A stretch of 64,000 nt of DNA from the NCBI RefSeq assembly GCF_900106675.1, contig NZ_FNOB01000002.1, positions 1 through 64,000 of the forward strand, given 5' to 3'. Origin of the DNA: Allgaiera indica (GTDB taxonomy: Bacteria; Pseudomonadota; Alphaproteobacteria; Rhodobacterales; Rhodobacteraceae). The notes under the pieces are model-generated. The model was not told the origin of the DNA. It saw only the letters and a list, made by a program, of their open reading frames with translations, and did not search any database. Every line of letters begins with the position of its first letter. Position 1 is the stretch's first letter. This document shows positions 1-6,698 of the stretch, one piece after another. A program made the translations under genes and the position numbers.

Positions 1-1
1 T

Positions 2-529
2 CAGGCGCGTACTGCTTGCGTTTCGACATCTCTGATCTCCTTCTCGTCGAAGATCAGCAGACTGCAAATCGTAGCTTATGTCAGTGTCCGAATTTCGGGG
101 GGTAGCTCACAGAGCGATGCGCAGAAGGTCGCAAAAAAGATGGCGGCGGTGCGCTGCAAACGCGGCCTGACGCAATTCATACCGGCGCTCGAAACCTTCG
201 CTGCCGATAGCAGGAAGACCGACGCGCTGATCATGGTCGGCGATGCGTTCGAGGAAAGCGAGAACGTCGCCCTGCTGCCGTCCTGGACCCTGCGTGATCG
301 CGGGACGCGCGTCTTCTGCTTCCGCGAAGGCGATGACCCTGTAGTGGTCTCCGCCTTCAACACCATTGCCAAAGCCACAAGCGGGCGGTCGATCAGACTT
401 GGTGACGAACTGCCGCTGGCAGACCTCTGCAGCGGCGCGGCGCTTCTGGCGGCGGGCGGACAGGACGCGCTCAAGCGCCTGCCGAATGCGAAAGCAAGAC
501 AACTTCTACTGCCACCACCAAAACCCTGA
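2..529 (+). CDS. VWA-domain-like protein, C-terminal part (5' end outside window)
   Basis: The frame is open from base 2, so the gene starts upstream of the window; 175 residues are visible. The pattern LQIVAY, then a stretch ending MAAVRCKRGLTQF, then ALIMVGDAFEE, then RVFCFREGDDPVV matches my memory of the C-terminal half of a von Willebrand factor A-like protein common beside accessory genes of alphaproteobacterial plasmids and ICEs. Its biochemical role is not established. It heads a short plus-strand operon with the next three genes (gaps of 11, 2 and 14 bases) that ends at a strong hairpin at 1530. The stretch just after LQIVAY fits the family poorly, so a small upstream frameshift cannot be excluded. 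An ATG at 140 is internal and probably not the start. Confidence 0.6.
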   Translation, partial: QARTACVSTSLISFSSKISRLQIVAYVSVRISGGSSQSDAQKVAKKMAAVRCKRGLTQFIPALETFAADSRKTDALIMVGDAFEESENVALLPSWTLRDRGTRVFCFREGDDPVVVSAFNTIAKATSGRSIRLGDELPLADLCSGAALLAAGGQDALKRLPNAKARQLLLPPPKP

Positions 530-540
530 AAGGAAGAACG

Positions 541-696
541 ATGACCAATCCCCGCAAACCCAATGAACGAGAGATCGAACGCGAGCGCGAGCGGCGTGAG
601 CAATTCATCGAAGACCCCGGCGGGAGTGTTTGGCACGTCGATGATTTCCCTGCCGAAGATGATCAACCCGAAACCGATGACGAAGAAAGGAACTGA
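541..696 (+). CDS. small highly charged protein (51 aa), unknown function
   Basis: This short frame starts with ATG 11 bases after the upstream stop, preceded by a Shine-Dalgarno-like AAAGGAAG, and ends two bases before the next ATG. The protein is very charged: an Arg/Glu-rich N-terminal half (EIERERERRE) followed by an acidic tail (AEDDQPETDDEER). No domain is recognised. Spacing and ribosome-binding site make it a believable member of the operon. Its function is unknown. Confidence 0.55.
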   Translation: MTNPRKPNEREIERERERREQFIEDPGGSVWHVDDFPAEDDQPETDDEERN

Positions 697-698
697 AA

Positions 699-1256
699 AT
701 GAAACAGCTTAGCCAAGCCCGGCTTCGTGCCCTCTATCCCTTTACCCACCCGTTGCCGCGTATTCAGGACGAGAAACGGATCGAAATTACCGTTGCAATC
801 CATCAGTCCACCTATGAGTGGCTTGCCGATGCCGCCGAGCAGACTGGGACTTTCCCGAACATCGAGGAGCTTGTTGTTGATGCTTTGAATCTGGTTGCCG
901 GAAAAGGCTGTGCCCGGACCCATCTCCGGAAGATCGCGCAGCTACATGGCATCAAGCCCGAGGTATTGCTGTTCGGGGACATCCAGGGCAGTGCCGAGCG
1001 TCAGGCGGTCAGCGCGCTGTGCGCCGCCACAGATGTCCTCGCGCAACATGCGCAGTTCGGCTTTGTGTCAGACGGCGAAGACCTGTCGGTCGGCAGGCTG
1101 CTGGCGATGATCAGCCTGTCGCTACAGGGGCAGCGCGATGCGGCGGCGCGGATGATCGATCCGCAGCTTCACGCCATCAGGGGCCTGGATATCCCGATGC
1201 CCTACTACCCGGAGAACCCGCCGCCGCGCGATGACGATGACGGCATACCCTTCTGA
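699..1256 (+). CDS. unknown 185-aa protein ending in an SSB-like acidic tip
   Basis: This is the third gene of the plus-strand operon; GAAAGGA lies upstream of the ATG. The body (around residues 25-130) is not a family I recognise; it may contain a ribbon-helix-helix-like or helical segment near residues 30-70. The striking part is the C-terminus: after a Pro-rich stretch the protein ends DDDDGIPF. Bacterial single-stranded DNA-binding proteins end in a very similar tip (DDDIPF), which docks onto RecO, PriA, RecG, RecQ, ExoI and others. No OB-fold is evident here, so this is not SSB itself. A role in binding or mimicking SSB partners during entry of the element is my inference. Confidence 0.55.
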   Translation: MKQLSQARLRALYPFTHPLPRIQDEKRIEITVAIHQSTYEWLADAAEQTGTFPNIEELVVDALNLVAGKGCARTHLRKIAQLHGIKPEVLLFGDIQGSAERQAVSALCAATDVLAQHAQFGFVSDGEDLSVGRLLAMISLSLQGQRDAAARMIDPQLHAIRGLDIPMPYYPENPPPRDDDDGIPF

Positions 1257-1270
1257 AGGAGGAAGTAAGG

Positions 1271-1531
1271 ATGACGACAAACTTCGTAATCGAAACCGGC
1301 GCGGGCGCGCCGCAAGAGCGAGCGCCCCGCCTGCAAGACAAGTCCGATGCCGAGCTGCAGGCTCTGGTGAGCGAGGTGACCGCGCTGCTCGAAGAGCGCG
1401 CGGTCAGGCGCAAGCGGGATGCGATCGAACAGATTCAGCGCCTTGCGAAAGAGCAAGGGCTGAACGTGAAGATCGACAAACCGAAACGGCGGCGCGGTCG
1501 CCCGCCGAAGGCTAAGCCGGTGAACGGCTGA
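1271..1531 (+). CDS. small H-NS-like / AT-hook protein (86 aa)
   Basis: Last gene of the operon, with a strong GAAGGAGGA ribosome-binding site. Residues ~20-65 (LQDKSDAELQALVSEVTALL onward) are a predicted helical/coiled-coil segment resembling the oligomerisation half of H-NS/HvrA-type proteins. The C-terminus is a basic stretch containing RRRGRPPK, which looks like an AT-hook. The protein therefore probably binds DNA, perhaps as a nucleoid or silencing factor carried by the element. The H-NS resemblance is weak and from memory; the AT-hook-like motif is directly visible. The stop codon lies within the left arm of the terminator hairpin. Confidence 0.45.
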   Translation: MTTNFVIETGAGAPQERAPRLQDKSDAELQALVSEVTALLEERAVRRKRDAIEQIQRLAKEQGLNVKIDKPKRRRGRPPKAKPVNG

Positions 1532-1564
1532 CAGGGACGCGGCATTCCGCGTCCCTGTCATTTT
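1530..1564 (+). terminator. intrinsic terminator of the VWA operon
   Basis: A perfect 13-bp stem (1530-1542 with 1547-1559, four-base loop) is followed by ATTTT. It overlaps the stop codon of the preceding gene and closes the plus-strand operon. Confidence 0.8.
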
Positions 1565-1573
1565 GAAGGGCGC

Positions 1574-1822
1574 TTACGCGCCCTCCTCTTCGATCAGCTC
1601 GACATCTTCATCGCGGGGTTCGCGAAGAACAATGCGACCGCCACTGGCGGGGAGCAATTCGAGCTAGAGTGTCAGGCCACGGGCATCTTCGTGATCCCAG
1701 GCTGCGCCGATCCGTGTCCAGAATTTCTTCTCGCCGCGTTCGCTGACATGGTAGGCGATCAGGCTCGGCGGTTGGGTTTCGCGGGCTTCGGTGCGGCGGG
1801 TGTTTTTGTTACGAGTCGTCAT
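1574..1822 (-). pseudogene. small conserved accessory protein interrupted by an amber codon
   Basis: The frame starts at the ATG at 1822 behind an AAAGGAG site and reads MTTRNKNTRR..., then WTRIGAAWDHEDARGLTL. It meets TAG at 1664-1666, then continues in the same frame with LELLPASGGRIVLREP and ends at TAA 1574-1576. The joined reading matches a small family common in alphaproteobacterial plasmids (pattern: tRIGAAW..kDG.G....LPl.GRIvlR), so the TAG probably replaced a Gln codon. Either the gene is broken or the amber is read through. It lies directly downstream of hairpin repeat copy 1. A GGGCGC/GCGCCC hairpin at 1568-1583 overlaps its stop. Confidence 0.65.
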
Positions 1823-1865
1823 TGGTATTCTCCTTTTCGGTTGATGTTTTCCTCGATACGCCTTC

Positions 1866-1980
1866 CGTCCGGCGGGGCGGCAAAGCCGACCGGTCAATGG
1901 ACAACACGGCCTTTCGCCAAGGCTTCAGGCCGCAGGCGGGAGGGTGGTGCGGGCAGCCATTGACCGGACGGCGCGCCCCG
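1866..1980 (-). repeat. hairpin repeat copy 1 (candidate single-strand promoter)
   Basis: One of three ~115-bp repeats lying upstream of minus-strand genes (the others are at 3986-4100 and 6355-6470). Inner arms CCGGTCAATGG (1890-1900) and CCATTGACCGG (1957-1967) are a perfect 11-bp inverted repeat. Outer arms CGGGGCG (1873-1879) and CGCCCCG (1974-1980) also pair. Sequence between and around the arms is shared with copy 2. Similarity to copy 2 extends to about 2040. Confidence 0.75.
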
Positions 1981-1989
1981 TCAGGTTTG

Positions 1990-2367
1990 GCGTGACCTTC
2001 GAGGGGAACAGCAGCGAAAGGGGAAACAGCGACATCAGTGACGCGCACCCTGCCGCCTGCCCGATAGACCCTGACATCGCCCGTCTATCACTGCAGAGAA
2101 GAACGCGTGCGCGAAGACCTGGACACGGCGCGACCAACGGTGCTGATGCCCCGCCTACTGTCGCTCGCAGCGGGCTCACCGCCCTGGCGCAATTCATGTA
2201 TTCGCCGACGCGAAGGGAGAGAGCTGATTGTGAGGAAGCTCAGCGCAGCCTTTTGTCCACAGGACCGGATCGTGCCGCGCCTGTTGTTCTGGCTTAGCGC
2301 CGCCGGAATTGGCAGAATGTCCTGGCGCTCCTGCGCCGCCGAAGAAATAGGATTCAGAAGGACTTAA
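1990..2367. other. 378-bp stretch without a convincing gene
   Basis: The first ~50 bases are the tail of hairpin repeat copy 1. The rest contains an 86-codon frame (2107-2367) that ends directly before the ATG of the GIY-YIG gene, but it has no clear ribosome-binding site or recognisable protein pattern. I treat the stretch as leader or promoter DNA. Confidence 0.4.
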
Positions 2368-3177
2368 ATGCCGATCCTGCTACGAGACATATGGCCAATC
2401 GAGAACCAGCGTGACTACAAGATTCACTTCGCACGTTGGAACGGGCACTCGCAGCCGCTGGAAGTTTGGGCGCGCAGCCATCGGGAGTGGCAGGCTTGGC
2501 AAGAGTACCGGCCCGGTCGCGACGACTTCAACAGGCCGCTCATCTTCTCGTTGATCCAGTTCTACCATGAAACCGATTGCTGGATGTTTGGCGGGGTCTT
2601 TCGGGTGCTGCACCGTCACCCTGATCGCTATGAGGTGGAACTGACAGATCAGGGAACCGGTTTTTCCGGTCGCCTGAAGTTACGATATCCGTATCGGGAA
2701 AGGACCACCCGTCCGACGATGGAGCGGCACTATGATGGCTTCGAAGTCCTGGAGATTCTGCGAGAGCCATATTCGGGTCGAAGCTTCCCAGGCTATGAAG
2801 ACATTGACCTCGCCTTCGAAGAACTTGAAACCCTGATCCGCAATGACCGCCTCGACTGGCGCGCGGCACTGGAAAACGTCAAAGGCATTTATCTGATCAC
2901 GGATGTTTGCACTGGTCGCCGCTATGTTGGCTCCGCCTATGGTGATCAGGGGCTCTGGTCTCGTTGGCGCGCCTACACCGAAACCGGACACGGCGGAAAC
3001 GTGGAGTTGCGTGGGCTGGTTGAGCAGCAGGGTCTGGAATACTGCCGCACCAATTTCCGCTTCGCGCTTCTGGAGCATCGTGCGGTCCGAGTGCCCGACG
3101 AAACCATTATCGCGCGCGAGACCTTTTGGAAGCGGATATTGTTGACGCGCGGCGAGCACGGCATGAACCGGAACTAA
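2368..3177 (+). CDS. GIY-YIG nuclease-family protein with unknown N-terminal domain
   Basis: 269 residues; ATG preceded by AGAAGGA at about 6 bases. The C-terminal third carries a GIY-YIG fold signature: KGIYLIT near residue 171, RRYVGSAYG about 15 residues later, the helix with WSRWRAY, and ARETFWKRIL near the end providing the expected acidic residue. The first ~165 residues (with FYHETDCWMFGG and YEVELTD) are unrecognised and may be a specificity or partner-binding domain. GIY-YIG enzymes cut DNA in homing, repair and restriction. On a mobile element this could be a homing-like, defence or anti-defence nuclease; the exact role is unknown. It converges on the next gene across a terminator. 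Confidence 0.75.
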   Translation: MPILLRDIWPIENQRDYKIHFARWNGHSQPLEVWARSHREWQAWQEYRPGRDDFNRPLIFSLIQFYHETDCWMFGGVFRVLHRHPDRYEVELTDQGTGFSGRLKLRYPYRERTTRPTMERHYDGFEVLEILREPYSGRSFPGYEDIDLAFEELETLIRNDRLDWRAALENVKGIYLITDVCTGRRYVGSAYGDQGLWSRWRAYTETGHGGNVELRGLVEQQGLEYCRTNFRFALLEHRAVRVPDETIIARETFWKRILLTRGEHGMNRN

Positions 3178-3191
3178 CCGGCGGCACAACG

Positions 3192-3216
3192 AAAAAGGGC
3201 GCTGACGCGCCCTTCA
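3192..3216. terminator. bidirectional terminator between convergent genes
   Basis: GGGCGC (3197-3202) and GCGCCC (3207-3212) form a stem with loop TGAC. On the minus strand the stem is followed by TTTTT, a good intrinsic terminator for the 3218-3939 gene pair. The same stem sequence follows the interrupted gene at 1574. Confidence 0.7.
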
Positions 3217-3217
3217 T

Positions 3218-3529
3218 TCAGAACAGTGAATATTGACGCGTTGAATCTTCTTGCCGTTTCCAAGAAGGATGATTGGCAGCCTGCTCGATGGCTTCGAGTA
3301 AATAGGCAACCGGTCCACCGGCGGTTTGGATTTCAGTGTCGGATATGAAGTGCGAGCGATAACCTGTCTCGGTGATCGGCAACACAGCCCTCGCGGGCTC
3401 GATGCTTTCGACTTCGAGATGGGCGAGCTGGTAGCCATACGCCTTGGACATATCGATCCAGTTGGGGCAATAGCGGATTTCGATGAGAATGCCGCGCCAG
3501 TCGACCCGGAAATATTCGCAATGTCTCAT
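3218..3529 (-). CDS. conserved hypothetical protein (103 aa)
   Basis: The start overlaps the stop of the DUF2958 gene by four bases (ATGA), so the two are probably translationally coupled. The protein begins MRHCEYFRVDWRGILIEIRY and has a central THLEVESIEP-like strand pattern (LAHLEVESIEP). I recognise it as the sort of small protein that accompanies DUF2958 on alphaproteobacterial plasmids, but know no function. No membrane segment or signal peptide is seen. Transcription probably starts at hairpin repeat copy 2. Confidence 0.6.
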   Translation of the reverse strand: MRHCEYFRVDWRGILIEIRYCPNWIDMSKAYGYQLAHLEVESIEPARAVLPITETGYRSHFISDTEIQTAGGPVAYLLEAIEQAANHPSWKRQEDSTRQYSLF

Positions 3530-3939
3530 CGCGCACCTTCCACGTGGAAAGTCTCGACGGCGGCTTGAAGCGCATCAGGTCGCTCGGTGATACCGGCAGC
3601 ATTCCATGCGGCGCGGGCATAGACCGCGATGGTGTGTTTGGGGCGAAAATGCAGGTCGCGCTCGACCGGCAGGCCGAGACAGCCTTTCACTTCTTCGAGC
3701 TCTGAAATCCGCACCCTGCCCAGTTCGGGGAAGCCAATGCCGAGGTCACAGAGGCCGAAGGCGATATCGTTGTCTTCCGGATCGAGTTCGGTCAGCAACC
3801 AGGTGCAACCGGCATCAGGCGTGAAGAGTTTGACGACGGGCAGAAAGTCGGGCTCGTCCTCGCCTGCTTCTTCGGCGGTGTATCGCAGATGACCATTGCG
3901 CAGAAGCTGGTCGCGGATGGATTGGGTCAAGAGTTTCAT
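3526..3939 (-). CDS. DUF2958 family protein (137 aa)
   Basis: The N-terminus MKLLTQSIRDQLLRNG and the segments PVVKLFTPDAGCTWLLTELD, IAFGLCDLGIGFPELG and GLPVERDLHF fit the DUF2958 family, which is spread on plasmids and integrative elements of proteobacteria; its function is unknown. The length is normal. It has a GGAGACG-type ribosome-binding site and lies ~45 bases downstream of hairpin repeat copy 2, like the other two genes preceded by this repeat. It forms a two-gene unit with the 103-aa gene. Confidence 0.8.
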   Translation of the reverse strand: MKLLTQSIRDQLLRNGHLRYTAEEAGEDEPDFLPVVKLFTPDAGCTWLLTELDPEDNDIAFGLCDLGIGFPELGRVRISELEEVKGCLGLPVERDLHFRPKHTIAVYARAAWNAAGITERPDALQAAVETFHVEGAR

Positions 3940-3985
3940 GTTCGTCTCCTTTGTTCGGGGTTTTCCTCAAGACGCGGAGACGAAA

Positions 3986-4100
3986 GACCGAACGGGTGAG
4001 CCGGTCGGTCACACGGGCAACACGGCCTTACGCCAAGGCTTCAGGCCGCAGGCGGCAAGGGTGGTGCGGGCAGCCCGTTGACCGGACGGCGCGTTCGGTC
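3986..4100 (-). repeat. hairpin repeat copy 2 (candidate single-strand promoter)
   Basis: Outer arms GACCGAACG (3986-3994) and CGTTCGGTC (4092-4100) are perfect complements. Inner arms CGGTCACACGGGC (4006-4018) and GCCCGTTGACCG (4073-4084) pair with one bulge. The outer arms differ in sequence from those of copies 1 and 3 but remain complementary. The right half (about 33 bases ending near 4097) is identical to copy 3. Confidence 0.75.
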
Positions 4101-4206
4101 AGACATAGCGTCAGAGATTGAGGAAACCCGGCAAAGGTAGCGACATCAGTATCGCCCCATCCATCGCCGCCCTTCCCGCACGGGCATGGATCAGCGATGA
4201 TCAGGC

Positions 4207-4539
4207 ATGCGCGTCCTGTTCATCTGCTCCAGCAATCTGATCAGAAGCCCGACGGCGGAGCGGCACTTTGCCGACCGCCCCGGCATCGAAACGATGTCCG
4301 CCGGTGTCGGCAGCGACGCGATCAGGCCGCTGACAGCCGCGCTGGTGACGTGGGCCGATCTGATCCTGACGATGGAAGAAGGCTACGCCGACCAGGTGCG
4401 TGACCGCTTCGCAGACGAGCTCAGCGACACGCCAATGGTCAGCCTCGATGTACCGGACCGGTTCAAGCGCGACGGCGCTGACCTGAAAGCGCTGCTGGAG
4501 TGCAGATGCCGGAAATGGTTTTGTCCGCAATCGCAGTAG
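4207..4539 (+). CDS. low-molecular-weight tyrosine-phosphatase-like protein
   Basis: 110 residues. The N-terminus MRVLFICSSNLIRSPTAE contains the CX5R(S) P-loop (Cys7 to Arg13) of low-molecular-weight protein tyrosine phosphatases. VSLDVPDRF near residue 82 supplies the Asp-Pro-type general acid region in altered form (DVPD). The protein is shorter than classic LMW-PTPs (~150 aa) and fits a short subfamily of ~105 residues found in many proteobacteria. Activity is plausible but not shown. It sits between hairpin copy 2 and the AbiJ-like gene, in the same direction as the latter. Confidence 0.75.
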   Translation: MRVLFICSSNLIRSPTAERHFADRPGIETMSAGVGSDAIRPLTAALVTWADLILTMEEGYADQVRDRFADELSDTPMVSLDVPDRFKRDGADLKALLECRCRKWFCPQSQ

Positions 4540-4592
4540 GATAGAAGAATCTGAAGAAGTGTAGTTTCGGCGTAAGAGCAGCAAGACAGATC

Positions 4593-5339
4593 ATGTTTGA
4601 CGAGAAAATCCCGGCGACTTTCGTGCAGTACGCCACCGACATCCTGGCGGACACGAATTCAGGCTTGAGCGGCAGCAATATTGTCAAGGAGACGGCAGCC
4701 TATGCCGTCGAATATGACGTGAACATCCCGCACCAGACCTATCCGTTCGACGCTCCGAACAAGCGCACGGCACTGTTCGAGAATCTTCAGGCATTCTCGG
4801 GTCCGCAACAATACAGGATCATCAAAGAGCTTTGCGACCATCGCTCCTTCGCCCCGACCGGGAACAAGAAGCGCGATGACCTGAAAATTCGCCTTGTGAC
4901 GCGCTATCAGCAGTTCGCCGGAGAGGCCGTCGGCGCGGATATCAACGAAACCCTGATCGAAGAAACCAAGCATTGGCTCGACCAGCACCCCGGTGCGCTG
5001 GCATCGTACAACAGCGCCCTCCAGAAATATGACGGCGGCGTGTTTCTGCGCAATCTGCTGGACGACCTGCGACTGTCCCTTGAATCCCTGCTGAAATCCA
5101 TTCTGGGCAACGACAAGTCCCTGGAAAACCAGCTTTCAGCGCTCGGCAAGTTCATCACCGACAATGGCGGGTCGAAAGAGCTTTCGAATATGTTTGTGAA
5201 GCTCCTGGACTATTACGCCAAGTACCAGAACAGCTACGTCAAGCATAATGACGGTGTGATTGAAGAGGAGATCGAGTTCATATTCGAGATCACCTCTTCC
5301 TTCATGAAGCATCTCATCAGGATCGGGAAATCCGCGTAG
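4593..5339 (+). CDS. AbiJ/HEPN-like protein (248 aa), putative abortive-infection factor
   Basis: Two regions are visible. An N-terminal domain (to ~residue 100) has SGSNIVKETAAYAVEYDVNI, YPFDAPNKRTALFENL and IIKEL patterns that I associate with AbiJ N-terminal domains. A helical C-terminal region (about 145-245) has DDLRLSLESLLKSIL, LGKFI and YAKYQNSYVKHND, resembling HEPN domains, which are often RNases in phage-defence and toxin systems. A canonical RX4-6H motif is not obvious, though KH near residue 221 could contribute. The assignment is from memory of similar proteins. It is followed by a strong bidirectional terminator. Confidence 0.5.
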   Translation: MFDEKIPATFVQYATDILADTNSGLSGSNIVKETAAYAVEYDVNIPHQTYPFDAPNKRTALFENLQAFSGPQQYRIIKELCDHRSFAPTGNKKRDDLKIRLVTRYQQFAGEAVGADINETLIEETKHWLDQHPGALASYNSALQKYDGGVFLRNLLDDLRLSLESLLKSILGNDKSLENQLSALGKFITDNGGSKELSNMFVKLLDYYAKYQNSYVKHNDGVIEEEIEFIFEITSSFMKHLIRIGKSA

Positions 5340-5352
5340 GACCAATGAAATC

Positions 5353-5388
5353 ACCGACCGCCGCGCTGATGCGGCGATCGGTGTTTCT
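5353..5388. terminator. bidirectional terminator between AbiJ-like gene and ardC
   Basis: A 12-bp stem with one mismatch (5353-5364 with 5371-5382, loop GCTGAT) lies between two convergent genes, followed by GTTTC on the plus strand. Confidence 0.6.
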
Positions 5389-5391
5389 GCC

Positions 5392-6309
5392 TCACTCGGC
5401 AGCGTCCAGAAGTTCGACCGGCTGGAGCTTGTGCAAGTAATCGGCAGCACGCTGGGCATGGGCGGCAGCGGCGAAGATGGCGCGCTTGTCATCACGCAGC
5501 ACCTGCAGCCATGAGCCGATATAGGCAGCGTGGTCCTGGCGGTCTTCGAGCTTGAGCCCGAGATCGGCGGACAGGAAAGCCGCGCCCAGCTCGGCGACGA
5601 GTTCTTCCTTGGCATAGCCGACATCGCCAAAGCGCTGTTGCTCGAAGCTGCGGTCCAGCCGCGAGGGGTGACGGGTCCAGTGGATGCATTCATGCGCAAG
5701 CGTGGCGTAGTAGCCCTGCGCGTCGAAGAAGGCTTCGAACATCGGCATCTGGATATGATCCGAAGCCGGACGGTAGAAGGCGGCATTGCCGCCGTTGAGA
5801 ATGCGCGCGCCAAGGGCAGAGAAGAACGCCTCGGCACGGGCATCACGCTCGTCGGGATTTACCGCGCCATCGGCGACGGCGTAGTAGTGCGCAGGCAAGT
5901 CTTCAATCTGGTCGACGTTGAAGACGGTGTAGCCTTTCATGAAGGGAATGGTGACATCGACATCTTCGCCGGACTTTTCGTCGAGTTGGGTGCGCTGGAT
6001 GCTGTTGGCATAGACGACGGGAGAGCCCTTTTCGCCTTTGCGAACATGCCCGCCAAGCTCGCGGGCCTGACGGAAGGTCATCCAGATCGGGGCGGCAAAG
6101 CTGCGTTCCATCGCCGAAGCCCAGAGCGTGAGGATGTTGATGCCGCTGTAGGGCTCACCGTTGAAGCGGAGCGGCCTGGTGACTGGTCCGGCGGCGTGGG
6201 CGGCGTTCCAGGGCTGCGTCCAGGGTTTCACGCCTTTCTCCAGATGAGCGATGATCTGATCAGTGATACGGCTGTAAATGTCTTGCCGCTGTGTGTCTTG
6301 GGTCGTCAT
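5392..6309 (-). CDS. ardC: ArdC-like antirestriction protein (ssDNA-binding + zincin)
   Basis: 305 residues from the ATG at 6309, chosen because GAAAGGAG lies just upstream; longer in-frame starts would run into the hairpin repeat. The N-terminal half (QDIYSRITDQIIAHLEKG, KPWTQPWN, NGEPYSGINILTLW, TFRQARELGG) is the ArdC N-terminal domain (DUF1738 type), known for ssDNA binding. The C-terminal half carries HECIHW near residue 205 followed by HPSRLDR, a HEXXH zincin motif. ArdC proteins protect incoming conjugative DNA from restriction. Hairpin repeat copy 3 sits directly upstream, suggesting early expression after transfer. It shares an island with BREX. Confidence 0.85.
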   Translation of the reverse strand: MTTQDTQRQDIYSRITDQIIAHLEKGVKPWTQPWNAAHAAGPVTRPLRFNGEPYSGINILTLWASAMERSFAAPIWMTFRQARELGGHVRKGEKGSPVVYANSIQRTQLDEKSGEDVDVTIPFMKGYTVFNVDQIEDLPAHYYAVADGAVNPDERDARAEAFFSALGARILNGGNAAFYRPASDHIQMPMFEAFFDAQGYYATLAHECIHWTRHPSRLDRSFEQQRFGDVGYAKEELVAELGAAFLSADLGLKLEDRQDHAAYIGSWLQVLRDDKRAIFAAAAHAQRAADYLHKLQPVELLDAAE

Positions 6310-6354
6310 GATGTTCTCCTTTCGCTGTAAGTCCTTGAGGACGCGAAAGAAGAA

Positions 6355-6470
6355 GGCCGAAGGCTTAAGCCGGACGGTCACCCGCCATAGCGGGGACACG
6401 GGCCACCCGGGCCGGAGCCAAAGGCGCAGGCTGGCGCGGGCAGCCCGTTGACCGGACGGCGCGTTCGGCC
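6355..6470 (-). repeat. hairpin repeat copy 3 upstream of ardC
   Basis: Outer arms GGCCGAA (6355-6361) and TTCGGCC (6464-6470) and inner arms CGGTCA (6375-6380) and TGACCG (6449-6454) are complementary. The right half matches copy 2 closely, while the left half has diverged but keeps pairing with it. It lies 46 bases upstream of the ardC start codon. Confidence 0.75.
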
Positions 6471-6541
6471 AGACAAAGCGTCAACCCTCGCAGGACGGAG
6501 GCGGAAGGACCGCTCTGACAGCCACAGAGCGCCGCAGGATC

Positions 6542-6698
6542 ATTTTTCACAAGATTTTACTATTCAGATACGTTTTTCATGTGGTAAAATCAAAATTCAT
6601 GGAAAGGCAGTTTCCGGAACAAAATTCACGACGAAGGGACAAAGTTCATGCCAGCCGGGCAGCAGAGACAGTTTTCAGGGCCTCGGAACATTTTTCAG
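6542..6698. repeat. phased array of seven TTCA-containing motifs upstream of fic
   Basis: Seven copies of a short motif, roughly GRRACAWWWTTCA, have their TTCA cores at 6546, 6576, 6596, 6625, 6645, 6674 and 6694. The spacings are 30, 20, 29, 20, 29 and 20 bases. All are near whole helical turns, so the copies lie on one face of the DNA. The surrounding DNA is unusually AT-rich and the array runs into the first codons of the annotated fic gene. It looks like a cooperative operator or iteron-type site. Confidence 0.55.

Noticed and set aside
1568-1583. GGGCGC/GCGCCC hairpin as a strong terminator of the interrupted small gene
   Set aside because: The stem overlaps the stop codon but no T-run follows on the minus strand, so it is mentioned only with that gene.
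2107-2367. 86-codon frame ending directly before the GIY-YIG gene
   Set aside because: No convincing ribosome-binding site, no recognisable protein pattern, and it lies in likely leader DNA.
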